Source of the DNA: Sinorhizobium numidicum
GTDB lineage: Bacteria > Pseudomonadota > Alphaproteobacteria > Rhizobiales > Rhizobiaceae
Assembly: GCF_029892045.1 (NCBI RefSeq)
Contig: NZ_CP120369.1
Location: 62,001 to 126,000, forward strand
DNA length: 64,000 nucleotides
Direction of reading: 5' to 3'
Below the pieces are notes generated by a model. The model was not told the origin of the DNA. It worked only from the letters and a program-made list of their open reading frames with translations, and searched no databases. Below are positions 8,984 to 22,443 of this stretch, piece after piece. Both the position numbers and the translations under genes were made by a program. The number at the start of each line of letters is the position of its first letter. The stretch's first letter is position 1.

Positions 8984-9991
8984 ATGAACAATATGCAGAC
9001 CGGTTCCACGCTACACGATGACCGAACTGGCGTTTCCGCGCTCGGCGGATTGGGCGCGCAGGCGCACGGCGCATCCGGCAGGCTGCTGCCAGAGATCTGG
9101 ATGCAGGACGGCGCAAAGCGGGTCGAACAGGCGCTGGCGCGTCTTCTCTGCGCCGAAGACGACGGTGAGACCGAGCTGATGGCGGCGATGCGCTACGCCA
9201 CCTTGCATGGCGGGAAGCGCACCCGCGCCTTGCTCTGTCTGGCTGCCGGCGCACTGGCCGACACGCCGGCGCACATGCTCGACGACGTCGGCGCCGCCAT
9301 CGAGATGATGCACGCCTGTACCCTGGTCCACGACGACCTGCCCGCGATGGACGACGACGTGCTTCGCCGCGGCCTTCCGACCGTGCACGTCAAGTTCGGC
9401 GAAGCCACTGCGATCCTGGTCGGCGATGCGCTGCAGGCGCACGCCTTCCTGACCCTGGCAAGCCTGGATGCGCCGGGCGACAACCGTATCGCGCTCGTGC
9501 GCGAACTGGCGCAGGCGGTGTCCGCCGAGGGTGCCGCAGGCGGGCAGGCCATGGATCTGTCGCTGGTCGGAAAGCACGTCGAGCTGGACAGGATCGTGGC
9601 GATGCACCGGATGAAGAGCGGAGCGCTAGTGCGCGCGTCCGTTCGCATGGGCGCGCTATGCGCCATCGCGGAGGATGCCGCGCACGCTGCGCTGTACTGT
9701 GCGCTCGATCGCTACAGCGCCTGTTTCGGCCTGGCGTTGCAGGTGGTCGACGACATTCTCGACGCGACAGCGGATACCGCGACGCTTGGCAAGACCCCCG
9801 GCAAGGACGCGGCGGCGCAGAAGCCGACCTGCGCGTCGATCATGGGGCTGCAGGCAGCGCGCCAGTTCGCGCTGGATCTGTTGCGCGACGCCGGGGAGGC
9901 CATCGCCCCGCTGGGGCCGCGTGCGGAACGGTTGGCGCAGATGCTGCAGCGGGCCAACGCGTATCTGTTCAAGCACGCGCCATGCGCATGA
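8984..9991 (+). CDS. ggps: geranylgeranyl diphosphate synthase (complete)
   Basis: The 335-residue trans-prenyl synthase has both aspartate-rich motifs intact: DDLPAMDDD at residues 117-125 and DDILD at 256-260. It makes the C20 precursor GGPP for the diterpene cyclases. I chose the ATG at 8984 (ribosome site acaagg) over an upstream frame extension at 8879 that is arginine-rich and unlike the family. Many rhizobial copies of this operon gene are described as defective; this one looks functional by sequence. Confidence 0.9.
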   Translation: MNNMQTGSTLHDDRTGVSALGGLGAQAHGASGRLLPEIWMQDGAKRVEQALARLLCAEDDGETELMAAMRYATLHGGKRTRALLCLAAGALADTPAHMLDDVGAAIEMMHACTLVHDDLPAMDDDVLRRGLPTVHVKFGEATAILVGDALQAHAFLTLASLDAPGDNRIALVRELAQAVSAEGAAGGQAMDLSLVGKHVELDRIVAMHRMKSGALVRASVRMGALCAIAEDAAHAALYCALDRYSACFGLALQVVDDILDATADTATLGKTPGKDAAAQKPTCASIMGLQAARQFALDLLRDAGEAIAPLGPRAERLAQMLQRANAYLFKHAPCA

Positions 9992-10213
9992 GCGCCTCCG
10001 CATGGAGTCGCCCCTGTGCCCCTGCGATCGGCCGGCGGCAGCGGTGCATGCTGCACTGTGTCCGAGTCCGCGGCGCCGATCGCAGCGGTTGGCCAGCACG
10101 GCCGCGGCGCACGCGGCGCGCTGCGCGCAAGCCTATGCGGCGGGCCGGCGGCGACGTGCGCTGCGTCTGCCCGATCCTGGTTCTCGTCAACCCTTGCAGA
10201 AGGAACATCCTGC

Positions 10214-12663
<2,450 letters not shown>

Positions 12664-12746
12664 ACGCGCGGGAGGCGGCGACGTGCGCGCGCTGCCGTCG
12701 GTCCGATCCGACGCAACGCCGTCGCCCGATGACGGATGGAGCGAGC

Positions 12747-13796
12747 ATGAGCGACACCGCCCTGAGCCGGCGCAAGGACGACCATCTGGACATCGTGCTT
12801 GATCGGCGAACGGCGCCGGCCACGGTCGCCGCCGGCTGGGAGTACATCCGATTCGAACACTGCGCATTGCCCGAGTTGGACCTGACGCAGATCGACCTGC
12901 GCGCCTCGCTGCTGGGCAAGACCATGCGCGCGCCGCTGCTGATCAGCTCCATGACCGGCGGCATGCCACGCGCCGAGGCTATCAACCGGCATCTGAGCGA
13001 GGCAGCGCAAGCCTTGGGGATCGCCATGTGCGTCGGTTCGCAGCGCGTGAGCCTGCAATCCCACAACTCCCAGGGGCTGACGCGCGCGCTGCGCCGCCTG
13101 GCCCCAGACATTCCCTTGCTGGCCAATATCGGCGCCGCGCAACTGCGCGAGGCCGACGGCCTGGGCCTGGCGCGCCGGGCGGTGGATGCGCTGGAGGCCG
13201 ATGGACTCATCGTCCATCTCAATCCGGTGCAGGAAGCGGTACAGCCGGAGGGCGACCGCGACTGGCGCGGCGTCCTGGCGCAGATCGCTCGCGCCGCGCG
13301 TAGCGTGGGCGTGCCGATCGTGGCCAAGGAAGTGGGGTCGGGCCTGTCCGCCTCGGTGGCCTGTGCGCTCGTCGAGGCGGGCGTGGCGGTGATCGATGTC
13401 GCCGGCGCCGGCGGCACCAGTTGGGCCGCGGTGGAGGGCGAGCGCGCCCGCGATGCCGCTGACCGTGCAGTGGCGATGGCGTTCGCCGATTGGGGGATTC
13501 CGACCCCGGCCAGCGTGCAGGCGGTACGTCGGGCGCTGCCAACGGTGAAGCTGATCGCGTCGGGCGGGATCCGCGACGGCGTCGACGTGGCCAAGGCCAT
13601 CCGCCTGGGCGCGGACATCGCCGGGCAGGCGGCCGGCGTGCTGCGCGCGGCGACGGTGTCCACCGAGGCGGTTGTCGCGCATTTCGAGATCGTCATCCGC
13701 CAGTTGGCCGTCGCCTGCTTCTGCACCGGCTCGGCCGATCTGGCGGCGTTGCGTCAGGCGCGCTTGTTGCCCTCGGCGCATCTGCCCGCCGGTTGA
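12747..13796 (+). CDS. idi: type II isopentenyl diphosphate isomerase (FMN-dependent)
   Basis: The roughly 349-residue protein has the type II IDI pattern: N-terminal RRKDDHLDI, the flavin-barrel segment [10 protein letters not shown], then [25 protein letters not shown] and GGIRDG. It interconverts IPP and DMAPP, raising prenyl precursor supply for ggps. An in-frame ATG at 12729 is an alternative start adding six residues. It closes the operon 83 bases after ks. In my memory idi at this position is typical of gammaproteobacterial GA operons and uncommon in rhizobia. Confidence 0.9.
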   Translation: MSDTALSRRKDDHLDIVLDRRTAPATVAAGWEYIRFEHCALPELDLTQIDLRASLLGKTMRAPLLISSMTGGMPRAEAINRHLSEAAQALGIAMCVGSQRVSLQSHNSQGLTRALRRLAPDIPLLANIGAAQLREADGLGLARRAVDALEADGLIVHLNPVQEAVQPEGDRDWRGVLAQIARAARSVGVPIVAKEVGSGLSASVACALVEAGVAVIDVAGAGGTSWAAVEGERARDAADRAVAMAFADWGIPTPASVQAVRRALPTVKLIASGGIRDGVDVAKAIRLGADIAGQAAGVLRAATVSTEAVVAHFEIVIRQLAVACFCTGSADLAALRQARLLPSAHLPAG

Positions 13797-13832
13797 TGCC
13801 GGCGTCGCCCGCACGTGACGGCGGGAGCCTAG

Positions 13833-14720
13833 CAGGCTGCTGAAATACCTACGCCAAAGATAGACTAATGACCCACCTTGGCGAGGCGGTTCGATGCGCG
13901 GGAGCGATGTGTTCATGGAGCAGCTGTTCACGATGAAGCGGTTGGAGGATTTCGTTCCAGCCGATCATCCACTGCGCCCGATCCGGCTGATGGTCAATGA
14001 AGCGCTGGTGCGGCTAGACGGCTCGTTTTCCGCATGTACGCCTGCAGTGCCAAAGGCGGTCGCCCCAGCATTGCGCCGGAGAAATTGCTGCGTGCCATGT
14101 TGTTGCAGGTGTTCTTCAGCGTCCGTTCGGAGCGGCAATTTGATGAAGCAGTGCAGTAGAACCTGCTGTACCGCTGGTTCATCGGTCTGTCGATGGACGA
14201 TGCGGTGTGGGTGCCGACGGTGTTCAATAAGAACCTCGAGCGATTGATCGAACACGATGCGGTGATCGCGCTGTTCAACGAAGTGGTGGAGATCGCCAAT
14301 GACGGGGGCTGGTTGTCGCGCGAACATTTCAGTGTGGATGGCACGTTGATCCAGGCCTGGGCCGGGCACAAGAGTTTCAAGCGCAAGGACGCGATGACGA
14401 GGACGGCAGCGACGTCCGCGGACGATCGCGCAGCAACCACACGCACGTGTCCACGAGCGATCCGGATGCGCGGCTGTATCGCAAAGGCAGCACGGCCAGC
14501 GAGCTGCGCTACATCGGACACACGCTGCGCGACAACCGGCATGGACTGATCGCCAATGCGCGGGTGACGCAGGCCGACGGCTACGCCGAACGCGAGGCGG
14601 CCAAGGCGATGATTGCCGATGCCCGGCCGGCGGCCGAGCCGGAGGCGGTGCTGACGCTGGGGACGGACAAGGCTCTGACGCGGCCGAGTTCATTCAAGCG
14701 CGAGGTGCATACGCTGACAG
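13833..14720 (+). pseudogene. IS5-family transposase, multiply frameshifted
   Basis: An element end resembling agcaggctgctgaaa at about 13833 is followed by MEQLFTMKRLEDFVPADHPL in one frame (from 13915). The homology then moves frame to LLRAMLLQVFFSVRSERQFD and LYRWFIGLSMDDAVWVPTVF, and ends in GTLIQAWAGHKSFKRKD. These are the N-terminal domain and first catalytic Asp region of IS5-type DDE transposases. At least two frameshifts and a missing C-terminus make it inactive. It abuts the end of the gibberellin operon. Confidence 0.75.
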
Positions 14721-14739
14721 CAGAACGGCAAAGAATTTG

Positions 14740-15012
14740 CGGATCATCGGCCCTGCAGGCCGATCTCTACTTTTCCGATCCATACTCTGCTTGGCAACGC
14801 GGCAGCGAAAACGCAAATGGACTGACACGCCATACTTGCCACGGCACATCGACTTCAGCACCATCACCGAAGAGCGCCTGCGATGGATCGAGCAACGCCT
14901 CTACGACCGACCACGCAAGAGACTCGGATTCAGAACGCCCCTCGAAGTTTTCGTTGCGAATCGCCGAGGATGGCCGTCCCGAATTGCGACTGTCAAACAA
15001 GAGGACGAGTAG
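14740..15012 (+). pseudogene. IS30-family transposase, C-terminal fragment
   Basis: The final about 85 codons match the IS30 C-terminal end. FSDPYSAWQRGSENANGL appears in one frame. After a shift, LPRHIDFSTITEERLRWIEQ and the typical RPRKRLGFRTPLEVF follow up to the stop near 15012. The catalytic Glu region is the only part retained. It is fused directly to the IS5 relic, showing successive insertions and deletions at the right edge of the GA operon. Confidence 0.7.
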
Positions 15013-15126
15013 CTTGAGTAGGGGCTTCTTAAATTCATGAAATAGATAGAACTATGAGTCTAAATCGATTGGAATAGAATCTAATCCTGGATCATCGTTT
15101 TCCTGCCACAAGCGAAGGAAACCACG

Positions 15127-15696
15127 ATGACAAAGACCTCGATCCTCGTCTTCCATCCTGATTTGCCCCGTTCCAAGGTCAACAAGGCCCTTGTCGCGGC
15201 GGCAGCCGGACTGCCGGGGGTGGAGATTGCCGACATGCAGGCTCTCTATCCGAACGGTATCGATTCGTCACGGGATGGCCGGCCCGAAGCTGCGCGCCTT
15301 CTCTCAGCCGACCGTATAGTGCTGCAGTTTCCTTTCCAGTGGTATTCCACGCCAGCGCTCCTAAAGGCATGGCAGGATGCCGTTCTCACCCGCATGTTCT
15401 ACATGACATACGAGCACGAGGGTCGGGCACTCCGGGGCAAGCCGCTGCTGATCGCCGTTACCACCGGCAGTGTTTCAGAGTCCTACGGTCCTGGTGGCCG
15501 AAACATGTTCACAATGGACGCGTTGCTTGCCCCGCTGCGGGCCACTGCCCATCGCTGCGGGCTCCTATGGACCAAGCCATTTGTTGTCTACCAGGCGGAC
15601 AAACTGGAACCTCCACAGCTTCATGCCGCAGCAGCCGATTACGCCGACACGTTGCGAGCGGTGAACAGCGACTCCGGCCACCTCAAAACGGTCTGA
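15127..15696 (+). CDS. NAD(P)H oxidoreductase of the flavodoxin-fold quinone reductase family (KefF/MdaB-like)
   Basis: The 189-residue protein has the family landmarks: an N-terminal beta strand ILVFHPDL with ligand loop, IVLQFPFQWYSTPALLKAWQ for flavin and quinone contact, and a mid-protein GKPLLIAVTTG strand followed by YGPGGRN. Such proteins reduce quinones with NAD(P)H using FMN or FAD. The ribosome site agcgaagg precedes the ATG. It stands alone between the IS30 relic and the nod genes, and no link with Nod-factor synthesis is visible. Confidence 0.8.
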   Translation: MTKTSILVFHPDLPRSKVNKALVAAAAGLPGVEIADMQALYPNGIDSSRDGRPEAARLLSADRIVLQFPFQWYSTPALLKAWQDAVLTRMFYMTYEHEGRALRGKPLLIAVTTGSVSESYGPGGRNMFTMDALLAPLRATAHRCGLLWTKPFVVYQADKLEPPQLHAAAADYADTLRAVNSDSGHLKTV

Positions 15697-16123
15697 GGCG
15701 TGGAAAACACTAGTAACATTCACGGAGACTTCGCGCCTGTGCCGAAGGAGCGACGCGAGGATCGATGCGCCCAGATAACAGCCTCGGTCTAACGTGTTTC
15801 GAGCGGTCGCCGCCAAGAAGATTGGGTGCGGCAGTACCGGGCACGAAAATGGCAATCTCGGGGCCGTGGCGTAACGACGTTGGGTAGTGCCTGAGCCTAG
15901 CGCCAGGTGCACAACGCCGCCCGATTAAGGCGCCGCTTCCATCGCCTCAGGTACTGCAGCAACGAACGCTGGAGCGATCGCGCCCTAAGGGGCACGACCC
16001 GATCATGCCCGATCGCCGTTCCTCCATGCCGCGATAAGGCAGGCTAGTCCCGCGCACGCTCCAATAGACGTTAGCGTAAGTGTCCACTGATGACGCGTAT
16101 TGTCCACACCGCGCCATGTCTGG
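15697..16123. other. intergenic region downstream of nodJ
   Basis: No credible gene, and no strong terminator hairpin was picked out by eye. Confidence 0.4.
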
Positions 16124-16912
16124 TTAAGACATTAGGCGTCGACGGAGCAATGCAGCCGACAAGAAAAATGGTACTACTACGTAGATGCAAAGAGCGCCGA
16201 CATGCAGACCGACGTCGACTACCGGGCGGCCGAGCATTGTCGGGCGGATGATTTCGATCGAATGTGCCAGCGGCAAGAATCGTGTTACCTGTTGAAAAGC
16301 GCCAGGCAGTTGGTCGACTGGAAAGACAGCGCCGGACAGGAACAGCATCGGTGTGATGACGAGCGTCTGATAGAATATGAAATAGTCGTAGCTGGGCGCA
16401 AGTGCCGTGACGAGCATGGCTAGGCTCGCAAACGCTAGGCCGGTCAGGGCAATGACCGGCAGCGCATAGAGGACGGACAACCATTCCGCGTAGCCCAGCA
16501 TGGCGGCGACAATACCGATTCCGGTACCCGCCAGAGAGGCCTTGCTCGCTGCCCACGCTAATTCACCGAGAACGATATCGCCGATCGTGATCTGTGTGTA
16601 AAGGATTGCTTCCCAGGTGCGCTGAGCGCGCATGCGGGCGAAAGTCGCGTAAATCGTTTCGAAGGTCGACGCGGTCATCGCGCTTGTCGCGACCATTCCG
16701 GCCGTCAAAAATGCAATGTACGATACGCCATCAACGCGCCCCACCATCATTCCCAAGCCAGTGCCGAGGCCGAACAGGTAAATCATGGGGTCGGCGAGGT
16801 TGCCGAGGATCGACGCAAGCGCGACTTTTTTCCATGCCAGATAATTGCGGCGCCATACGGCAACCCAGTTCCACCCGTTGGCGGGCAGAGCCGCCGCATA
16901 AAGCTTCCACAT
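16124..16912 (-). CDS. nodJ: NodJ, permease of the Nod-factor exporter
   Basis: The 262-residue ABC-2 type membrane protein has an N-terminal [20 protein letters not shown] segment and about six hydrophobic segments. With NodI it exports lipo-chitooligosaccharide Nod factors across the inner membrane. It starts three bases after the nodI stop and is the last gene of the nodABCIJ transcript. Confidence 0.95.
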   Translation of the reverse strand: MWKLYAAALPANGWNWVAVWRRNYLAWKKVALASILGNLADPMIYLFGLGTGLGMMVGRVDGVSYIAFLTAGMVATSAMTASTFETIYATFARMRAQRTWEAILYTQITIGDIVLGELAWAASKASLAGTGIGIVAAMLGYAEWLSVLYALPVIALTGLAFASLAMLVTALAPSYDYFIFYQTLVITPMLFLSGAVFPVDQLPGAFQQVTRFLPLAHSIEIIRPTMLGRPVVDVGLHVGALCIYVVVPFFLSAALLRRRLMS

Positions 16913-16915
16913 CGT

Positions 16916-17983
16916 TCAGTCCTTCAGCTCACGCCCGGTCAACCGTAAGAAGACGTCCTCAAGATTAGGCGGACGCTGTAGAATGCGCAGACCCGCGCGC
17001 CCGTCCAACTGCACTCGCACCTGCTCTGGGTCGGGGGCATAACAGAAGAGGGTCTCGCCGCTCACCTCGATGTGCCGCGCGTATGAACTCACCAGCGCAC
17101 TCAACTCATGGGGATTCCCACCGTAGACCTCAAGCACCTGACAACCGATCTGCTCGTCTATCAGCACGTGAGGTCGGCCTTCAGCGATCTTGCGCCCTTC
17201 TTCGAGCACGCACAGCCGATCGCACAACCGCTCGGCTTCTTCCATGATATGGGTGGTCAGGAGAATCGTCTTGCCGCGTGCCAACAGCGAGCGCAGCCGT
17301 TCCCAGATCAGGTGGCGCGCGTGCGGGTCGAGTCCAGTGGTCGGCTCGTCCAATATCAGGAGCTGGGGGTCGTTGATGAGCGCACGCGCCAGTGTCAGGC
17401 GCCGCTTCATGCCGCCGGATAGGTCCACGACACGGGCATCCGCTTTACTCTCAAGGCGCGCAAATTCAAGGAGCGATGGGATTATCGCTTCGATCTCGTG
17501 CGTGCTCATCCGGAAGTAGCGCCCGAAGACCAACAAGTTCTCGCGCACCGTGAATTCCAAGTCGAGGTTGTCGAACTGCGGAACTACGCCGATACCCATC
17601 CGTGCTAGACGAGCCCGCGCTGGCACTGGCACCCCGAGCACAGTGATCTCACCCGCATCAGGCGTTGTCATGCCGAGGATCATGCGCGTGATCGTGCTTT
17701 TCCCCGCGCCGTTCGGCCCTAACAGACCGAAGCACTCACCCGCCGCAACGGTGAACGATAGCCCATCGACAACGGATCGGTCACCGTATGACTTTTTTAC
17801 GCCGGCAAGATCGATTGCCACGGTTGCCATGGAATCCGGTGTGGAAATCTTGACGCTTAAACCCGTGTGGCGCTCCCGCTCGAACGGACTCGGGTGAAGG
17901 CGGCACGGATCCTCTGGGCCCAACTCACGATCTAACAATTGACTTTTCGCTTCTTTTTTCAAAACTCGCCCGTTTACGGTCAT
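16916..17983 (-). CDS. nodI: NodI, ATPase of the Nod-factor exporter
   Basis: ABC ATPase with Walker A GPNGAGKS, signature LSGGMKRRL, Walker [13 protein letters not shown] and the H-loop ([11 protein letters not shown]). I chose the ATG at 17983 because it lies seven bases after the nodC stop; the product is 355 residues. The family core starts near the internal MATVAIDL, so the first about 50 residues are an extension seen only in some NodI proteins. A longer frame would overlap nodC and is rejected. Confidence 0.93.
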   Translation of the reverse strand: MTVNGRVLKKEAKSQLLDRELGPEDPCRLHPSPFERERHTGLSVKISTPDSMATVAIDLAGVKKSYGDRSVVDGLSFTVAAGECFGLLGPNGAGKSTITRMILGMTTPDAGEITVLGVPVPARARLARMGIGVVPQFDNLDLEFTVRENLLVFGRYFRMSTHEIEAIIPSLLEFARLESKADARVVDLSGGMKRRLTLARALINDPQLLILDEPTTGLDPHARHLIWERLRSLLARGKTILLTTHIMEEAERLCDRLCVLEEGRKIAEGRPHVLIDEQIGCQVLEVYGGNPHELSALVSSYARHIEVSGETLFCYAPDPEQVRVQLDGRAGLRILQRPPNLEDVFLRLTGRELKD

Positions 17984-17990
17984 CCGGCTG

Positions 17991-19271
17991 TCACTCGCCA
18001 CGGGATGTGCAGTCAGATGCCGCCAAGCCTGGGCTTTGCACCGCGATCTGCTTCTGAACGCTGTCTGGTACATTCGGAGCGAACCCGCGCGACAGCCAAT
18101 CGCTGTTAGACAATGTACACAAGGCATAGGCTTTCAAGGGAAGTAAGAGAAAGATGTTAATGGGTGTGTGCAGTGCGAAGCCCAAAAATCTAAGTTGGCG
18201 AGCACGAAACGCTACAACACTGCAGCGTATCATGGTCATGGATGCAATCATCAAGACTGTCCACCATGGCACTGTGGCTGTGAGCATGAATTGCGCAAGT
18301 CCCGCCACTACCGACACGGCGAGTAAGAGCGGCCCAACATTTTGCCCGATCACGTCCAACGTGAGATAGCGGTCGAGGCCAGGCAGTAGATGGAGTGCTA
18401 GAAACGTGTCCCGGAACGTGCTGCGTGCCCAACGCAGTTGTTGCCGCAGATACGATCCCAGCGTGTCCGGAACGACTGTTGCCACGATGGCGTCCGGAAC
18501 ATACTCCGTTCGAAAGCCTGCTTTCAGCATGAGAATCGTCAGATGGCGATCCTCACCGAAGTCACTTGGTCTGCCCCGAAACAGTTGCGTCTCGTACTGA
18601 TCTAGCAGGGAAAGGAGCGCGGACCGCCGGTACATAGCACTTGGGCCGCAGCAACACATCACGGCACCGAAGCGTGCCTGTGCCGCGCGTTCTTCGTTGC
18701 AGGCAAGCCAATACTCCATGTCGATCAATCGCGTCAGCCAAGTGTCAGCCCGGTTGCTGGCGATCAACTGGCCCATGACCGCACCGACCCTCGGATTTTG
18801 CATCTTCAACGCGAGCTTGGTGACGACGTCGGACGCGACAGTGCTGTCTGAGTCCACATTTAGCACCAAATCTCCAGATGATTGGCGTATCGCGGCGATC
18901 TGCGCTTTGCGTTTTCCCACATTCTCCGGGAGCAGAATAAAGCTGAACCTCGGATCGCGCGCATAAGCATCATGTACACGCACGATGGCGTCGCGGTTCC
19001 TAGAACCGTCATCAACGACATAGACTCGCAGTTCTCCAGCATAATCCTGGTCTGCAATGGACGCGAGGCACGCCGAGAGGATGCGCGGGTCCTCGTTGAA
19101 GCAGGGGACGATAACATCCACGGCTGGCCGGGGGCCGGTCTCGACCGGTGCCGCCGAGACTACTGACCCGTTTCTCGGGCGAGTATAAAGGACCTGCATG
19201 CTCTTGTAAGCGGTCGAGAGGAGGGCATAGATCGCTATGGCGGCGGTGCTGGTTGTGTCAAGCAGATACAT
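17991..19271 (-). CDS. nodC: NodC, chitin-oligosaccharide synthase
   Basis: The 426-residue processive GT2 N-acetylglucosaminyltransferase has an N-terminal membrane segment, nucleotide-sugar Asp motifs (YVVDDGS and LNVDSDS), the acceptor site region GEDRHLTI, and the product-binding QQLRW motif, followed by three or four membrane helices. It makes the chitin backbone of Nod factors. It starts 12 bases after the nodB stop. Confidence 0.97.
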   Translation of the reverse strand: MYLLDTTSTAAIAIYALLSTAYKSMQVLYTRPRNGSVVSAAPVETGPRPAVDVIVPCFNEDPRILSACLASIADQDYAGELRVYVVDDGSRNRDAIVRVHDAYARDPRFSFILLPENVGKRKAQIAAIRQSSGDLVLNVDSDSTVASDVVTKLALKMQNPRVGAVMGQLIASNRADTWLTRLIDMEYWLACNEERAAQARFGAVMCCCGPSAMYRRSALLSLLDQYETQLFRGRPSDFGEDRHLTILMLKAGFRTEYVPDAIVATVVPDTLGSYLRQQLRWARSTFRDTFLALHLLPGLDRYLTLDVIGQNVGPLLLAVSVVAGLAQFMLTATVPWWTVLMIASMTMIRCSVVAFRARQLRFLGFALHTPINIFLLLPLKAYALCTLSNSDWLSRGFAPNVPDSVQKQIAVQSPGLAASDCTSRGE

Positions 19272-19283
19272 GGCTCTGTCTGT

Positions 19284-19934
19284 TCAGTGATGCTGGGGAA
19301 GTGCACGAATTGCAAAGCCACGCCCATGCAGCATCGGGATGATGAGGGAAAGGGCCAAAAGAGTTTGGTCACGCAGGCCGAGAAACTCAGCCTCATCGGG
19401 AGGACAGCCGTCGTGCAGAAGCACGATTGCGCCAGGTCGAGCAGTGGAAAGTACTCTTTCAACAATCGCGTCGACGCCTGGGCGAGACCAATCTCGAGGG
19501 TCTGACGACCAGTGGATCGCCCGAAGTCCGGCGCTCGCCGATGTGGAAAGCACGTCCTCGCTCCAGGCCCCGTAAGGCGCTCGTATATGGCGGACCGCAG
19601 CCTGGGGACACGCCGAGATAATGGCCTTATTTGCCTCGATTATCTCACGTTCTACTTCTCGGGGTCCGCATGTTGACAGGTCCGGATGAGTCAGCGTGTG
19701 GTTAGCAACCTCGTGACCTTCCGCGACGATACGTCGGATGAGTTCCGGCTGCTCTTTCGCATACGCACCGATGACGAAGAACGTCGCCGGCACCTGGTAT
19801 TCAGCCAGGACATCCAGTATCAGCGGCGTACAAAATGGATTGGGACCATCGTCAAACGTCAGGTAAACGCTGCGATCTTCGGTGCCGCCGGCGCTATCAA
19901 CCGGCACTTCGCGCATATAGTCGAGTTGTGTCAC
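19284..19934 (-). CDS. nodB: NodB, chitooligosaccharide deacetylase
   Basis: The product has the NodB homology domain of CE4 polysaccharide deacetylases: motif 1 TFDDGPNP and motif 2 HTLTHPD (metal His residues), then R-x-P-Y-G-x-W. It removes the acetyl group of the terminal non-reducing GlcNAc. I chose the GTG at 19934, whose GTGA overlaps the nodA stop; this gives 216 residues, the usual NodB length. A longer frame inside nodA exists and is not needed. Confidence 0.95.
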   Translation of the reverse strand: MTQLDYMREVPVDSAGGTEDRSVYLTFDDGPNPFCTPLILDVLAEYQVPATFFVIGAYAKEQPELIRRIVAEGHEVANHTLTHPDLSTCGPREVEREIIEANKAIISACPQAAVRHIRAPYGAWSEDVLSTSASAGLRAIHWSSDPRDWSRPGVDAIVERVLSTARPGAIVLLHDGCPPDEAEFLGLRDQTLLALSLIIPMLHGRGFAIRALPQHH

Positions 19935-20521
19935 AGTTCTGGTCCGTTTCGTTCTATCAACGTGCCGGACGGCCACTCGCTCATGGTGCGTCCGATCGGA
20001 ATTACCAAGACGAGCAGGTCCTCGGTGCGGGTGGGGGGCATGTAGGGATGAAAATCTGGAAGGGTCGACCGGACACTAACCCCAGTCAACACGCTAAGCA
20101 TACCGGTTCGAGCATATCTTTCGACGTGGCTCCGCATGGCGTGCCGAACCGTACCGAAGGCGAAGGGGACGCCGAGCTCCTGCAGCGTTGGAAACAATGC
20201 GCTGACCGAATGACCGATGCCCATTCGCTCCAGATCCGGTCGCACCCCGTACAAACCCAATTCAGCCACGGCAAGATCAGTCTCACCAACCTTTATGAAA
20301 CGGCGCAACAAGCCCATGTGACTTGCTATTCCGCGGGAGTCGTAGCCAATTGCACGTCGTTCCGGCCTCGCGCCGGCCCAACTTCGGCCGCCCTCGAATG
20401 GTTTCGCGTTGAACGCTCCCGTCGGCCCATAGGTTTTTTTGAAGAACTCGGAGAGCTCCGAGTGGTCTGACCGTTCCAACTCATTTTCCCAGCATAGTTT
20501 CCACTGTACATTCGCGGACAT
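19931..20521 (-). CDS. nodA: NodA, Nod-factor N-acyltransferase
   Basis: The product is exactly 196 residues, the standard NodA size, when started at the ATG at 20521 ([16 protein letters not shown]). Conserved blocks include [40 protein letters not shown] and the C-terminal RNGPEL. It attaches the fatty acid to the deacetylated chitooligosaccharide. It is the first gene of the nodABCIJ transcript, about 205 bases downstream of a nod box. Confidence 0.97.
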   Translation of the reverse strand: MSANVQWKLCWENELERSDHSELSEFFKKTYGPTGAFNAKPFEGGRSWAGARPERRAIGYDSRGIASHMGLLRRFIKVGETDLAVAELGLYGVRPDLERMGIGHSVSALFPTLQELGVPFAFGTVRHAMRSHVERYARTGMLSVLTGVSVRSTLPDFHPYMPPTRTEDLLVLVIPIGRTMSEWPSGTLIERNGPEL

Positions 20522-20727
20522 GCAAGAACTCCAGCTCGTTGTATTTACCCAAACACGATCAAAGCAGTGGTAGGATAAGCGCACGTTAGGCCTAGCAGGC
20601 GGATTTGACGCCGGTTGACGAGAGCCCAGAGCAGAACGGGTCAAATCAGGGACCATCCTGACTTCTTAAATTTGCGGCGACGCCTTGATTGCGATTAAGT
20701 TCGCGGTCTTATATAAGCAGATCTCAA

Positions 20728-20775
20728 CATTGGTAAAATTGATTGTGTGAATGCCAATCATCCACGCTACGGATA
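20728..20775 (-). promoter_or_regulatory. nod box driving nodABCIJ
   Basis: Read on the minus strand, the site begins tATCCgtagcgtgGATG (20775 inwards) and ends with acaATCaATTTTACCAATg at 20728. It matches the NodD-binding nod box along its full 48 bases, including the ATC-N9-GAT-type half sites. It lies between nodA and nodD and ends 11 bases before the nodD start, so NodD bound here may also affect its own transcription. Confidence 0.93.
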
Positions 20776-20785
20776 CACTAGGGAC

Positions 20786-21712
20786 ATGCGTTTCAAAGGC
20801 CTTGATCTAAATCTCCTCGTGGCGCTCGACGCTCTGATGACCGAACGCAAGCTCACGGCCGCGGCACGCAGCATCAATCTCAGTCAGCCAGCTATGAGCG
20901 CGGCTATCGCCCGGCTGCGCACCTATTTCGGCGACGACCTATTTACAATGCAGGGCCGCGAATTTATCCCAACACCGCGTGCGGAGGCGCTCGCCCCCGC
21001 GGTGCGGGACGCCCTGCTGCAGATTCAGCTTTCCGTCATTGCCTCGGATCCGTTCAATCCAGCCGAATCGGTACGCCGTTTCAGGATCGTCCTTTCCGAT
21101 TTCATGACACTCGTGTACTTTGAGAAGGTCGTTCAGCGCGTAGCACGAGAAGCCCCCGCCGTCACCTTCGAGTTGGTGGCTTTCAAGGACGATCCGGATG
21201 AGCTTCTCCGCCGCGGCGATGTCGATTTTATAATTCTGCCGGAAGTGTTCATGACGAGCGCGCACCCCAAAGCGAAACTATTCGACGACACACTCGTGTG
21301 CGTCGGCTGCCCCTCGAACAAGCAGCTGTCACGGCAGCTTTCCGCCGAAGCATATATGTCGATGGGGCATGTTTTAACCAGCTTCGGGCGTACGGTGAAG
21401 CCCTGCATCGACGATTGGTTGCTGCTGGAGTACGGCCTCACGAGACGCATCGAACTCGTCGTGCCGGGCTTTACCTTGATCCCGCAGCTGCTTTCACGCA
21501 CCGACCGAATAGCGGTGTTGCCGTTGCGGCTGGTCAATCATTTCGCAAAAACGATACCTCTGCGGATCGTCGAACTTCCGGTGCCGGCTACTCCAATCAC
21601 CGAGGCTGTCCAATGGCCCGCCCTCCACAACAGTGATCCTGCAAGCATCTGGATGCGGGAGTTGCTGGTAGAGGAAGGAACCCGCATGAAATCCGAGTCG
21701 GACAACTCTTAG
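20786..21712 (+). CDS. nodD: NodD, LysR-type activator of nod genes
   Basis: The 308-residue LysR regulator starts with the highly conserved [18 protein letters not shown] at the ATG 20786. The N-terminal winged helix is [20 protein letters not shown], followed by the flavonoid-responsive effector domain. A GTG at 20747 is in frame but lies within the nod box and is rejected. NodD with plant flavonoids activates transcription at nod boxes: the one before nodA here and, by inference, the one before virG at 49018. Confidence 0.96.
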   Translation: MRFKGLDLNLLVALDALMTERKLTAAARSINLSQPAMSAAIARLRTYFGDDLFTMQGREFIPTPRAEALAPAVRDALLQIQLSVIASDPFNPAESVRRFRIVLSDFMTLVYFEKVVQRVAREAPAVTFELVAFKDDPDELLRRGDVDFIILPEVFMTSAHPKAKLFDDTLVCVGCPSNKQLSRQLSAEAYMSMGHVLTSFGRTVKPCIDDWLLLEYGLTRRIELVVPGFTLIPQLLSRTDRIAVLPLRLVNHFAKTIPLRIVELPVPATPITEAVQWPALHNSDPASIWMRELLVEEGTRMKSESDNS

Positions 21713-21989
21713 ACGCTACTAAACGCCTGCGCCATCGGCTTCCCAAGCCTGCACCAGCGTGTGACCTGCATTGTGCCAGTGGGTGAAACAGCAGACATTT
21801 GAAAGGGAATGCCGAAACCCTGCACGCTGCTCGGGCACTCATCAAGATCGCCGAAACGGAGATGCATAGTGAGTCGCTGACTTCCTGAATTGAGCCAACT
21901 AAGCTAGGGGTCTTGCCGTAGATCGAATCTGGACCCCGGCTCGTCGAAATGCAATCGACAGAGGAAGGCGCACCGAGGAGGTAAACTGT
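21713..21989. other. intergenic region after nodD
   Basis: No gene or regulatory site is supported. Confidence 0.4.
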
Positions 21990-22443
21990 CCTGAGTATCA
22001 GCGCCGACAAAAAGCCCAACCCTGTGGATATTTATGTCGGCCGTCAAATTCACCAACGGCGCGTCTGAAAGCAGATGTCGCAGGCGGCGCTCGGCGAGGC
22101 CAGCGGGGTGACATTTCAGCAGGTACAAAAGTACGAAAGAGGCTCGAACCGGGTCGGTGCGAGCCTCTTTCAGCAGATAGCCGAGGCTTTGGACGTGCAG
22201 CCTTCATACTTCTTTGAGGGCACGCCTGACAAAACCGAACAACCAAGCCGACATCCCGCCCGAAGTGATGGAAGTCGCGGCGAGCGGGGAAGGGGTCGAA
22301 CTCGTCCGGGCGTTTGCCCGCGTCGGCGATCTTCAAGTGCGCAGTCGGATCGCAATGCTCGTCAAGTCTCTCCCGTTCAGCGCTTATGGTGATACCAGCG
22401 GCTCCAGACTAGGCACGCAGCTATCCAAGGCCGAGCGTGCCTG
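21990..22443 (+). pseudogene. XRE-family transcriptional regulator, broken
   Basis: The rhizobial XRE family pattern is present but in pieces. SADKKPNPVDIYVGRQIHQR is followed by an in-frame TGA, then SQAALGEASGVTFQQVQKYE and NRVGASLFQQIAEALDVQPS (helix-turn-helix and following helix). A frameshift near 22230 leads to the C-terminal helices IPPEVMEVAASGEGVELVRA. One nonsense codon and one frameshift make it a pseudogene. No start codon is left. Confidence 0.75.

Noticed and set aside
10016..10213. Upstream extension of the cps frame (66 extra residues)
   Set aside because: The extension is cysteine/arginine-rich, unlike the family; the GTG at 10214 has a ribosome site and gives normal length.
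15050..15126. atcgattggaatagaatctaatc before the oxidoreductase gene as a nod box
   Set aside because: It has scattered ATC/GAT elements but lacks the conserved caaaCAATC...TTTACCAATC part.
20747..20785. GTG at 20747 as the nodD start
   Set aside because: It lies inside the nod box; the ATG at 20786 begins the universally conserved NodD N-terminus.
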